NCBI GenBank assembly: GCA_014804225.1
Contig: JAAVAF010000033.1
Coordinates: 1-16,381 of the forward strand
From: Lachnospiraceae bacterium
GTDB lineage: Bacteria > Bacillota > Clostridia > Lachnospirales > Lachnospiraceae
Direction: 5' to 3'
Length of the DNA stretch: 16,381 nucleotides
The position numbers were made by a program, and so were the translations under genes. This document shows positions 6,067 through 13,390 of this stretch, in pieces. Position 1 is the stretch's first letter. Every line of letters begins with the position of its first letter. The notes below the pieces were generated by a model. That model did not search any database. It was not told the DNA's origin and was given only the letters and a program-made list of their open reading frames with translations.

Positions 6067-7525
6067 AACCTTGAAAGAATTTTTAAAACGATTTTGGAGA
6101 AAGATCCTTATATTAACGATGGCATTGACAAGCGCCGCTGTGATTCTGTTTTTATTGTGGAATAGCGGCGCTTTTCTGCCGCGGTGGATTTCGTGGGAAA
6201 ACAGTGCCGGATATGATGCATCAGGGAAATATAGACTTATACTGTCAAAGAAGTCCGTTAGCGTTGCTTATGAGGATAATATTATTTGGACTTCGCCAGA
6301 TGGTGTTAAGGTGCAGAAGGCGTTGTCCTGTGATGCAGATAACGACGGTCAGGATGAGCTTGTGTTGCTTTGCTGGAAAAAGGGACGTTTCGGGAAAGCA
6401 AGACCGATCTGGGTGGAACAGGATGAGCGGAGCTGGTCACAGCACATTTTTGTGTATGAATACACATCTGACGAAGTGAAACCGAAATGGCTGTCCTCTT
6501 ATATCGGACAGGACGTGTTGGATCTTGCTTCGAATCAAAAGAGTGCGCCGTATAGCCGCCTTTGGCTGACAGATTTGGAGGGCTCGGTTAGCAGCTGGGT
6601 ATGGGATTCGTGGGGATTTACGATGGAAGATACCGATATTTCCTTTGTCGCGTTTGGTGATCTTTTGGCGCATGAGCCGATTTACCGCTATGGTTTGAAC
6701 AATGGCGGAGATTTTGACTTCTTATTTGAGAATGTAAAAGATGTGATTGCGGACAGCGATGTTGCTATTATTAATCAGGAAACGCCACTTACGAATCAGC
6801 CTTCCATGTATAGCGATTATCCTAGATTTGGAACACCTGTTCAAGTTGGAGAGGCGATTGTGAATGCGGACTTTGATGTGGTGACGTGTGCAACAAACCA
6901 TGCTCTTGACAGGGGGGCAGAGGGAGTAAGCTTTACGAAAACATTCTTTGATAACAATGGCGTGACTTGTCTTGGTATTCAGTCCGAGGAGGAAGAGGAG
7001 TATCAGCCTTATCAAATCATCACACGTAATGGTATCCGCTTTGCAATGCTCAATTACACTTATGGCACGAACGGGCTTCCAATCCCTGACGAAAATCCGT
7101 ATATGGTGCATTTGCTGGATAATGAAGAAAAAATCCGCGGTGATATTGCAGAGGCAAAAAATGCTGCTGATTTTGTGATTGTTTTTGCACACTGGGGTAC
7201 GGAGTATATCGAGGAGCCGGATGATTTTCAGAAAAAATGGACACAGGTATTTTTAGACAGCGGGGTGGATATCCTAATTGGGACACACCCACATATATTG
7301 CAGCCGTACGAGGTTTTGACGGACGACAGTGGTCATGGTATGCTCGTGTACTATTCGCTTGGCAATTTTATCAGCGCACAGCCCGAGAAATCGTGTGTGA
7401 AGGGTGGAATGGCGACGTTCACGGTGTCACTTACAAGTGTGGGGTATAGCATTACGGAGTATGATTTGATACCCTTGTCGATTACTTGGCAAGAGGGAAA
7501 ATATACGGTGGATTTTGTAAGATAA
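6053..7525 (+). CDS. CapA-family membrane-anchored protein with N-terminal extra domain
   Basis: This is a 490-residue protein. Residues 1-17 are basic and 18-37 form one membrane segment, so the rest should lie outside the cell. Residues 55-185 form an extra domain with D94-A-D-N-D-G-Q-D-E-L, an FG-GAP/VCBS-like calcium-binding pattern. Residues 195-450 are the CapA (PGA_cap) domain, a metallophosphatase-like fold linked to poly-gamma-glutamate capsule synthesis and related surface polymers. Likely metal/active-site residues are D203 (F-G-D), E243 (N-Q-E-T-P), N282/H283 (T-N-H-A-L-D), H380 (A-H-W-G-x-E) and H412/H414 (G-T-H-P-H). No capB/capC ligase genes are adjacent, so capsule synthesis is not implied. 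The ATG is inside the lipoprotein gene with no strong ribosome binding site, which fits translational coupling. Confidence 0.83.
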   Translation: MHGNKTLKEFLKRFWRKILILTMALTSAAVILFLLWNSGAFLPRWISWENSAGYDASGKYRLILSKKSVSVAYEDNIIWTSPDGVKVQKALSCDADNDGQDELVLLCWKKGRFGKARPIWVEQDERSWSQHIFVYEYTSDEVKPKWLSSYIGQDVLDLASNQKSAPYSRLWLTDLEGSVSSWVWDSWGFTMEDTDISFVAFGDLLAHEPIYRYGLNNGGDFDFLFENVKDVIADSDVAIINQETPLTNQPSMYSDYPRFGTPVQVGEAIVNADFDVVTCATNHALDRGAEGVSFTKTFFDNNGVTCLGIQSEEEEEYQPYQIITRNGIRFAMLNYTYGTNGLPIPDENPYMVHLLDNEEKIRGDIAEAKNAADFVIVFAHWGTEYIEEPDDFQKKWTQVFLDSGVDILIGTHPHILQPYEVLTDDSGHGMLVYYSLGNFISAQPEKSCVKGGMATFTVSLTSVGYSITEYDLIPLSITWQEGKYTVDFVR

Positions 7526-7575
7526 AATGCAGTTTCCGATTGTTTAGAAGCGTTAGTTAAAACGAACAAAAACTA

Positions 7576-7603
7576 TTGACAGAAATTGGATAAGTGATAT
7601 AAT
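7576..7603 (+). promoter_or_regulatory. Strong promoter for nifS-nifU
   Basis: A perfect TTGACA (7576-7581) and a perfect TATAAT (7598-7603) are separated by 16 bases. Transcription would start near 7610, leaving a leader of about 65 bases. No IscR-like operator or riboswitch is evident. Confidence 0.75.
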
Positions 7604-7677
7604 GTGAAACATAAACATAGTAAACGAATAGGAAAAGTATAAATAATTATCTATGAGAAAGGAGCATGGTTATTAAT

Positions 7678-8859
7678 ATGATTTATTTAGATAACGCGGC
7701 AACGACACCAGTGAGTGAGGCAGTGCTTGATGAGATGCTGCCGTTTTTCAGACAGACCTACGGCAATCCGTCGGCAGTCTATACCTTTGCATCCGAGGCG
7801 AGAAAGGCGGTTGATAAGGCAAGGCAGCAGGCAGCGGAATTAATCGGTGCAAAATCCGAGGAAATCTATTTTACGGGCGGAGGAAGTGAATCGGATAACT
7901 GGGCGCTGATTGCGACGGCACAGGCATATGCGGAAAAGGGAAAGCACATTATTACTAGCAAAATAGAGCATCATGCCGTTTTGCACACTTGCGAATTTTT
8001 AGAGAAACAGGGGTACGAAGTGACTTATCTTGATGTGGACGAGAACGGGAAGATTTCGCTTGAGGCGTTAAAAGCGGCAATCCGTCCTGATACCATTTTA
8101 ATCTCTATTATGATGGCAAATAACGAAATTGGAACGATTGAACCGATTGCAGAAATCGGAAAAATTGCGCGTGAGCACAGTGTGTTGTTTCACACCGATG
8201 CGGTGCAGGCATACGGACATATTCCGATTTCGGTAGACGAAATGAATATTGATATGCTTTCTGCGAGCGGGCACAAGTTGAATGGCCCCAAGGGAATTGG
8301 CATGATGTATATTCGCAAGGGCGTGAAAATCCGCTCGTTTATCCATGGCGGAGCACAGGAGCGCAGTAGAAGGGCAGGTACTTTAAATGTACCCGGCATT
8401 GTGGGCTTTGGAAAGGCGGCGGAGATTGCCGGGGAAACAATAGAAGAAAGAAGTCGCCAGGAAATCAAAGTTCGTGACCATTTGATTGCGCGTATTTTAG
8501 ACGAAATTCCGCACGTACGATTAAACGGGCACAAAACGGACAGGCTGCCGAATAACGCGAATTTTTGTTTTCGGTTTATCGAGGGCGAATCAATGTTAAT
8601 TTTGCTTGACCAGCTTGGAATTTATGCGTCGAGCGGTTCTGCGTGTACATCGGGGGCGCTTAATCCGTCGCATGTACTGTTGGCGATTGGACTTCCCCAT
8701 GAGATTGCGCACGGTTCGCTGCGGATTACATTGTCAGAGGAAACGACGATGGAAGAAATTGATTTTGTAGTGGACGAATTAAAGAAAATTATTAAACGAC
8801 TGCGTGATATGTCACCTTTGTATGAGGATTTTGCCCGCGCGCAAAAAGATACAGAGTAA
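7678..8859 (+). CDS. nifS: Cysteine desulfurase (NifS/IscS family)
   Basis: This 393-residue PLP enzyme converts cysteine to alanine and passes persulfide sulfur to a scaffold protein for Fe-S cluster and thio-cofactor assembly. It starts with the family's typical 'M-I-Y-L-D-N-A-A-T-T'. The PLP-binding lysine is K200 in S-A-S-G-H-K, preceded by the 'H-T-D-A-V-Q' loop and the 'I-E-H-H-A-V' motif (H98/H99). The catalytic cysteine is C323 in S-S-G-S-A-C-T-S-G, the extended loop form of group I enzymes. An ATG at 7666 in the same frame would add four residues, but AAAGGAG (7658-7664) is only 1 base before it. The ATG at 7678 matches the family start, although its spacing (13 bases) is long. nifU follows 23 bases downstream. 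Confidence 0.95.
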   Translation: MIYLDNAATTPVSEAVLDEMLPFFRQTYGNPSAVYTFASEARKAVDKARQQAAELIGAKSEEIYFTGGGSESDNWALIATAQAYAEKGKHIITSKIEHHAVLHTCEFLEKQGYEVTYLDVDENGKISLEALKAAIRPDTILISIMMANNEIGTIEPIAEIGKIAREHSVLFHTDAVQAYGHIPISVDEMNIDMLSASGHKLNGPKGIGMMYIRKGVKIRSFIHGGAQERSRRAGTLNVPGIVGFGKAAEIAGETIEERSRQEIKVRDHLIARILDEIPHVRLNGHKTDRLPNNANFCFRFIEGESMLILLDQLGIYASSGSACTSGALNPSHVLLAIGLPHEIAHGSLRITLSEETTMEEIDFVVDELKKIIKRLRDMSPLYEDFARAQKDTE

Positions 8860-8882
8860 GAAGGCAAGGAGGAGAAAATTCA

Positions 8883-9320
8883 ATGTACAGTGAGAAAGTG
8901 ATGGATCATTTTAACAATCCGAGAAATGTAGGAGAAATTGAAAACGCGAGCGGTGTAGGAACGGTCGGAAATGCGAAATGCGGTGATATTATGAGAATGT
9001 ATTTTGACATTGACGAGCAAGGTGTAATCAGGGACGTAAAATTCAAGACCTTTGGCTGCGGCGCGGCAGTGGCGACAAGCAGTATGGCGACAGAGTTAGT
9101 AAAGGGAAAAACAGTACAGGAGGCATTAACAGTCACCAATAAGGCAGTTATGGAAGCGTTGGATGGACTGCCGCCTGTAAAGGTGCATTGTTCGCTGCTT
9201 GCGGAGGAGGCGATTCATGCTGCATTATGGGATTATGCACAAAAGAACAATATCGTGATTGAAGGACTGGAAAAGCCGGTTAGTGATATCGCGGAAAAGG
9301 AAGAGGAAGAAGAATATTGA
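8883..9320 (+). CDS. nifU: Fe-S cluster scaffold (NifU/IscU N-terminal type)
   Basis: This 145-residue scaffold receives sulfur from the upstream desulfurase and assembles Fe-S clusters. The three conserved cluster cysteines are C33 (A-K-C-G-D, with D35), C59 (F-G-C-G-A-A) and C103 (V-H-C-S-L-L-A). 'N-N-P-R-N-V-G' near the N-terminus is a hallmark of the family. Only the IscU-like domain is present; the central ferredoxin and C-terminal Nfu domains of Azotobacter NifU are missing. A short acidic tail (E-K-E-E-E-E-E-Y) ends the protein. The ribosome binding site AAGGAGGAG lies just upstream. This two-gene layout without iscA, hscBA or fdx is common in Clostridia. Confidence 0.93.
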   Translation: MYSEKVMDHFNNPRNVGEIENASGVGTVGNAKCGDIMRMYFDIDEQGVIRDVKFKTFGCGAAVATSSMATELVKGKTVQEALTVTNKAVMEALDGLPPVKVHCSLLAEEAIHAALWDYAQKNNIVIEGLEKPVSDIAEKEEEEEY

Positions 9321-9330
9321 GAAAACAAAT

Positions 9331-9371
9331 AAGCTGCGCAGAAACAAATGCGCAGCTTTTGTGTTGTTTTC
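9331..9371. terminator. Hairpin terminator between nifU and pyrG
   Basis: AAGCTGCGCA (9331-9340) pairs with TGCGCAGCTT (9349-9358) around an 8-base loop, followed on the plus strand by T-rich sequence (TTTGTGTTGTTTT). The flanks GAAAACAA (9321-9328) and TTGTTTTC (9364-9371) are also complementary. The structure can therefore extend and give a T-rich tail on the minus strand too, serving the convergent pyrG. Confidence 0.8.
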
Positions 9372-9380
9372 AATTTCTAT

Positions 9381-10988
9381 TTATTTGTTTTTGTAAGTAA
9401 TAGCGGCTTCCACCAACCCTTTAAACAGCGGATGCGGTCTGTTTGGTCTGCTCTTTAATTCCGGATGCGCCTGTGTTGCGAGGAAGAACGGGTGCGATGG
9501 AATCTCGATCATCTCCACAATTCGTCCGTCGGGAGAAAGCCCTGATAAAAGCATACCTTTTTCGGAAAGCGCGCTTCGGTAATCGTTGTTGACTTCATAA
9601 CGGTGTCTATGACGCTCGTGAATCACTTCATTGCCGTAAAGTTTGTACGCCTTTGAGGTCGTATCAAGATGGCACTCATACGAACCGAGCCTTAAAGTAC
9701 CGCCGATATCCTCCACACCGTTCTGATCCGGCATCAGTGCGATAACCGGATGGAGTGTGTTGGGATCAAGCTCGATGCTGTGTGCATCGTTGTAACCCAG
9801 TATATTTCTTGCATACTCTACAATCGAAAGCTGCATACCAAGGCACAACCCGAGGAACGGAATATTGTTTTCCCTTGCATACCGAATGGCGTCAATCATA
9901 CCCTCAATTCCCCTGTCGCCAAATCCGCCGGGTACAAGAAGTCCGTCGACATCACCTAAAATAGAAGTGACATTTTCTGCATTGACCTGCTCTGAGTCAA
10001 CCCACTTGATATTGACCGTAGCGTGCTGCGGGATACCGCCGTGCTTTAATGCCTCCACAACGCTAATATATGCGTCATGCAGCTGTGTATATTTTCCGAC
10101 CAGTGCGATATTAACCTCCTGTGTGGGCGCCTTTAAATCGGACACCATCTTTGTCCATTCCTCCAAGTCGGGTTCCGGACACTTTAAGTGCAGACATTCA
10201 CACGCAACCTCCGCCAAGTGCTCCCGCTCCATCGCAAGGGGCGCCTCATAGAGGTATTCTACGTCAAGATTTTGCAACACATGGGAAGTCGGTACATTAC
10301 AAAACAGCGCGATTTTATCTTTGATTCCATGATCGAGCGTATGTTCGCTTCTGCAAACAATGATATCCGGCTGGATTCCCATTCCTTGAAGCTCCTTAAC
10401 ACTTGCCTGTGTCGGTTTTGTTTTCATCTCTTGAGAGGCACTCAAATAAGGAATCAGCGTCACATGGATTAAAATCGCGTTCTCATGTCCAACCTCATGT
10501 TGGAACTGTCGAATCGACTCCAAAAACGGCTGACTCTCGATATCGCCGACCGTCCCGCCGACCTCAATAATCGCAATCCGCATATCGGGATCTGTGAAAT
10601 TTCGGTAAAAGCGGCTCTTAATCTCATTCGTAATGTGCGGAATCACCTGAACCGTACCGCCGCCGTAATCGCCGCGCCGCTCCTTTTGCAGAACACTCCA
10701 GTAAACCTTTCCGGTCGTGACATTGGAATTTTTATCAAGGCTCTCATCGATAAAACGCTCGTAGTGCCCTAAATCAAGGTCTGTTTCCGCGCCGTCGTCC
10801 GTGACAAAAACTTCCCCGTGTTGAATCGGATTCATAGTGCCGGGATCAATGTTGATGTAGGGATCAAATTTTTGCATGGTGACTTTGTAGCCCCTTGACT
10901 TTAAAAGCCGGCCAAGCGATGCAGCAGTGATTCCTTTTCCGAGTCCTGATACGACGCCGCCGGTTACAAATACATATTTAACAGGCAT
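9381..10988 (-). CDS. pyrG: CTP synthase
   Basis: This full-length 535-residue enzyme makes CTP from UTP, ATP and glutamine, the last step of de novo pyrimidine nucleotide synthesis. The synthetase domain (1-267) starts 'F-V-T-G-G-V-V-S-G-L-G-K-G' with its P-loop-like turn, followed by 'Q-K-F-D-P-Y-I-N-I-D-P-G-T-M'. The class I glutamine amidotransferase domain (about 292-535) has the nucleophile C382 in G-L-C-L-G-M-Q and the partners H508 and E510 in A-H-P-E. Everything needed for activity is present. The nearest Shine-Dalgarno-like AAAGGA lies about 14 bases from the ATG, longer than ideal. The roughly 78-base leader lacks the initial GGGC run and attenuator known from Bacillus pyrG, so control probably differs. 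Confidence 0.97.
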   Translation of the reverse strand: MPVKYVFVTGGVVSGLGKGITAASLGRLLKSRGYKVTMQKFDPYINIDPGTMNPIQHGEVFVTDDGAETDLDLGHYERFIDESLDKNSNVTTGKVYWSVLQKERRGDYGGGTVQVIPHITNEIKSRFYRNFTDPDMRIAIIEVGGTVGDIESQPFLESIRQFQHEVGHENAILIHVTLIPYLSASQEMKTKPTQASVKELQGMGIQPDIIVCRSEHTLDHGIKDKIALFCNVPTSHVLQNLDVEYLYEAPLAMEREHLAEVACECLHLKCPEPDLEEWTKMVSDLKAPTQEVNIALVGKYTQLHDAYISVVEALKHGGIPQHATVNIKWVDSEQVNAENVTSILGDVDGLLVPGGFGDRGIEGMIDAIRYARENNIPFLGLCLGMQLSIVEYARNILGYNDAHSIELDPNTLHPVIALMPDQNGVEDIGGTLRLGSYECHLDTTSKAYKLYGNEVIHERHRHRYEVNNDYRSALSEKGMLLSGLSPDGRIVEMIEIPSHPFFLATQAHPELKSRPNRPHPLFKGLVEAAITYKNK

Positions 10989-11045
10989 AATATTCGGTTT
11001 CGTCCTTTCTTTCAGATACTTTAGTTTTATTTCATAAAGAAATTA

Positions 11046-11074
11046 TTGATTTATAAATGGATTATCTTTATAAT
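11046..11074 (+). promoter_or_regulatory. ftsH promoter
   Basis: TTGATT (11046-11051) and TATAAT (11069-11074) are spaced by 17 bases, with a start expected near 11081. Together with the opposing pyrG -10 box it forms the 10-base palindrome TATAATTATA (11069-11078). Confidence 0.65.
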
Positions 11075-11101
11075 TATACTTGATTTGTTAAAAATATTCA
11101 A
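11073..11101 (-). promoter_or_regulatory. pyrG promoter
   Basis: Read on the minus strand, TTGAAT (11101-11096) and TATAAT (11078-11073) are spaced by 17 bases, with a start expected near 11066. The -10 box overlaps the ftsH -10 box on the other strand by two bases. Confidence 0.65.
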
Positions 11102-11143
11102 TATAGAGAAGAACAAATATGAAAGGATAATTAATAGAATACT

Positions 11144-13390
11144 ATGGACAATAATCAGTACAACAATCATGACAGCAACGGCGGTCATGGAAACGGGAAC
11201 GGCGGTGGAAATAACGGAAGGGATCCCAAAAAACAGAGTGCAATTATGATGCTGATCGCAATCATGCTTTCGCTCTTTTTGGTAAGTTATATCACAAAGT
11301 ACGTGACGGGCGCGACGAATAAAGAGATTACGTACAATGAATTTCTTCAAATGGTTGAGGAAGGCTCTATTGAGAGCGTAAAAATTGAAACAAGCCAGCT
11401 TGTGATTACGCCCAAGGAAAAGGAGTCAAGTGATAAGATTTTTTCTTATTATCAGCCGACGATTACGTATTTGACGGGAAAAGTTGAGGATGACGATACA
11501 CTGACAAAACGGCTTTTGAAAGCGGATGTTCAGATCAAAGGAGCGCTTCCCGACCGTTCGGGGATCATTATGGCAATTTTGTATTATGGTGTTCCTACCT
11601 TAATTATATGTGCTTTTTTAAGCATGATTATGAAAAGAGCTTCCGGCGGTGGCGGAGCGTTCAGCATCGGAAAGAGCAACGCGAAAGTGTATGTGCAGAA
11701 AGAAACGGGAATTACGTTTAAAGACGTCGCAGGAGAAGATGAGGCGAAGGAGTCGCTGCAGGAGGTAGTTGACTTTTTGCACAATCCCGGAAAATACGCA
11801 AAAATTGGTGCAAAGCTGCCGAAAGGTGCACTTCTTGTGGGACCTCCCGGAACAGGTAAGACCATGCTTGCAAAGGCAGTGGCAGGAGAGGCGCATGTGC
11901 CGTTTTTCTCGCTTGTAGGTTCTGATTTTATCGAACTTTACGTCGGTGTGGGTGCGTCGCGTGTGCGTGATTTGTTTAAAGAGGCGGAGAAAAATGCACC
12001 GTGTATTGTGTTTATCGATGAGATTGACGCAATCGGAAGAAGCCGTGATTCGAAGTACGGCGGCGGAAACGAGGAGCGTGAGCAGACGTTAAACCAGCTG
12101 TTGTCGGAGATGGATGGTTTTGACGGCAAAAAGGGTGTCATTATATTAGCGGCAACGAATCGCCCTGAGATTTTGGACAAGGCGTTGCTGCGTCCGGGAC
12201 GTTTTGACAGACGGATTATTGTGGATAAACCTGATTTAAAGGGACGTGTGAATATTCTAAAAGTGCATGCAAAAGACGTGCTGATGGACGAAACGGTTGA
12301 CTTGAATGAAATTGCGCTTGCGACAAGTGGAGCCGTGGGTGCGGATCTTGCAAACATGATTAACGAGGCGGCAATTAATGCAGTAAAAGAGGGCAGAGAA
12401 TTTGTGAGTCAGAAGGATTTGTTCAATGCTGTGGAAGTCGTGCTTGTGGGCAAGGAGAAAAAAGACCGCATCATGAGCAAGGAGGAGCGAAAGATTGTTT
12501 CTTACCACGAGGTGGGACATGCGCTGATTAGTGCGTTGCAAAAGAACTCGGAGCCAGTGCAGAAAATTACGATTGTGCCGCGTACGATGGGTGCGCTCGG
12601 CTATGTTATGCATGTACCCGAGGATGAAAAATATCTGAATTCCAAGGCGGAGCTGCACGATATGATTGTCGGACTTCTGGGCGGACGTGCCGCGGAGGAG
12701 ATTATGTTTGACACGGTTACAACAGGTGCGGCAAACGATATTGAACGTGCTACCAACATTGCGCGCTCGATGGTGACGCGCTACGGTATGAGCGACCGAT
12801 TCGGACTGATGGGACTTGCAACGGTTGAGAGTCAGTATTTGGACAGTACAAGTACGCTCAACTGCGCGGAAAATACTGCTGCGGAGATTGATGAAGAAGT
12901 GATGAAGATGCTCAAGAGCGCTTATGATGAGGCGCTTGCGATGCTGCGTGAGAATAAGGAAATTATGGACAAAATTGCGGCGTATTTAATCGAGAAGGAA
13001 ACGATTACGGGCAAGGAGTTCATGAAGATTTATCGTGAGGAAAAAGGTTTGCCGGAGCCTGAGGAGAAGGACGAGAAGGCCAAGAAAGATGCGGACGCGT
13101 CCGATTCGGAGGAGAAAAAGCCGGAACATTCCGATGAGGAATTGCTCGGCAGCAATGAGCATAACGATGAGGAAAGAGTGCCAAGTCCGGAGTTGCTTAG
13201 AAACTATGAGCCACAGCGTCAGGCTTTTCCTTATCCGGGGTCTACAGACGAGCGCGGCGAACAGGAACAGGAGCCGCAAAAGCAGTCGGAGGGCGACGAA
13301 AGGAATGTTAAAAATCAGACAAACGGTGAAAGCGACGAAAAGTCACAATTTGGCTCCGCTTGGGACAGGAATGTAAATGGAGACAGATAA
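11144..13390 (+). CDS. ftsH: ATP-dependent zinc metalloprotease FtsH
   Basis: This 748-residue membrane AAA+ protease degrades damaged membrane proteins and selected regulators as a hexamer. The N-terminus is an unusual Asn/Gly/His-rich tail (3-27), followed by TM1 (about 33-53), an extracytoplasmic domain (54-140) and TM2 (141-164). The AAA domain has Walker A G-P-P-G-T-G-K-T (233-240), Walker B I-V-F-I-D-E-I-D (288-295) and the second region of homology up to R-P-G-R-F-D-R. The protease has the zinc motif H455-E-V-G-H459 and the third ligand D532. About 110 residues at the C-terminus are low-complexity and acidic, longer than in typical FtsH (about 640 residues). The best Shine-Dalgarno match (AAAGGA, 11122-11127) is 16 bases from the ATG. 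An in-frame TAG just upstream rules out an earlier start. Confidence 0.96.
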   Translation: MDNNQYNNHDSNGGHGNGNGGGNNGRDPKKQSAIMMLIAIMLSLFLVSYITKYVTGATNKEITYNEFLQMVEEGSIESVKIETSQLVITPKEKESSDKIFSYYQPTITYLTGKVEDDDTLTKRLLKADVQIKGALPDRSGIIMAILYYGVPTLIICAFLSMIMKRASGGGGAFSIGKSNAKVYVQKETGITFKDVAGEDEAKESLQEVVDFLHNPGKYAKIGAKLPKGALLVGPPGTGKTMLAKAVAGEAHVPFFSLVGSDFIELYVGVGASRVRDLFKEAEKNAPCIVFIDEIDAIGRSRDSKYGGGNEEREQTLNQLLSEMDGFDGKKGVIILAATNRPEILDKALLRPGRFDRRIIVDKPDLKGRVNILKVHAKDVLMDETVDLNEIALATSGAVGADLANMINEAAINAVKEGREFVSQKDLFNAVEVVLVGKEKKDRIMSKEERKIVSYHEVGHALISALQKNSEPVQKITIVPRTMGALGYVMHVPEDEKYLNSKAELHDMIVGLLGGRAAEEIMFDTVTTGAANDIERATNIARSMVTRYGMSDRFGLMGLATVESQYLDSTSTLNCAENTAAEIDEEVMKMLKSAYDEALAMLRENKEIMDKIAAYLIEKETITGKEFMKIYREEKGLPEPEEKDEKAKKDADASDSEEKKPEHSDEELLGSNEHNDEERVPSPELLRNYEPQRQAFPYPGSTDERGEQEQEPQKQSEGDERNVKNQTNGESDEKSQFGSAWDRNVNGDR

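Noticed and set aside
10989..11066. Bacillus-type pyrG attenuator or reiterative-transcription start
   Set aside because: The predicted start lacks the GGGC run, and no strong hairpin with a T-tail is present in the leader.
11119..11130. Three-codon mini-ORF (ATG AAA GGA TAA) in the ftsH leader
   Set aside because: It is too short to distinguish from chance, and its sequence doubles as the AAAGGA Shine-Dalgarno-like site.
13035..13376. Arg-rich 113-codon open frame on the plus strand
   Set aside because: It is the shifted frame of the acidic GAG/GAC-rich FtsH tail. Its composition follows from that bias.
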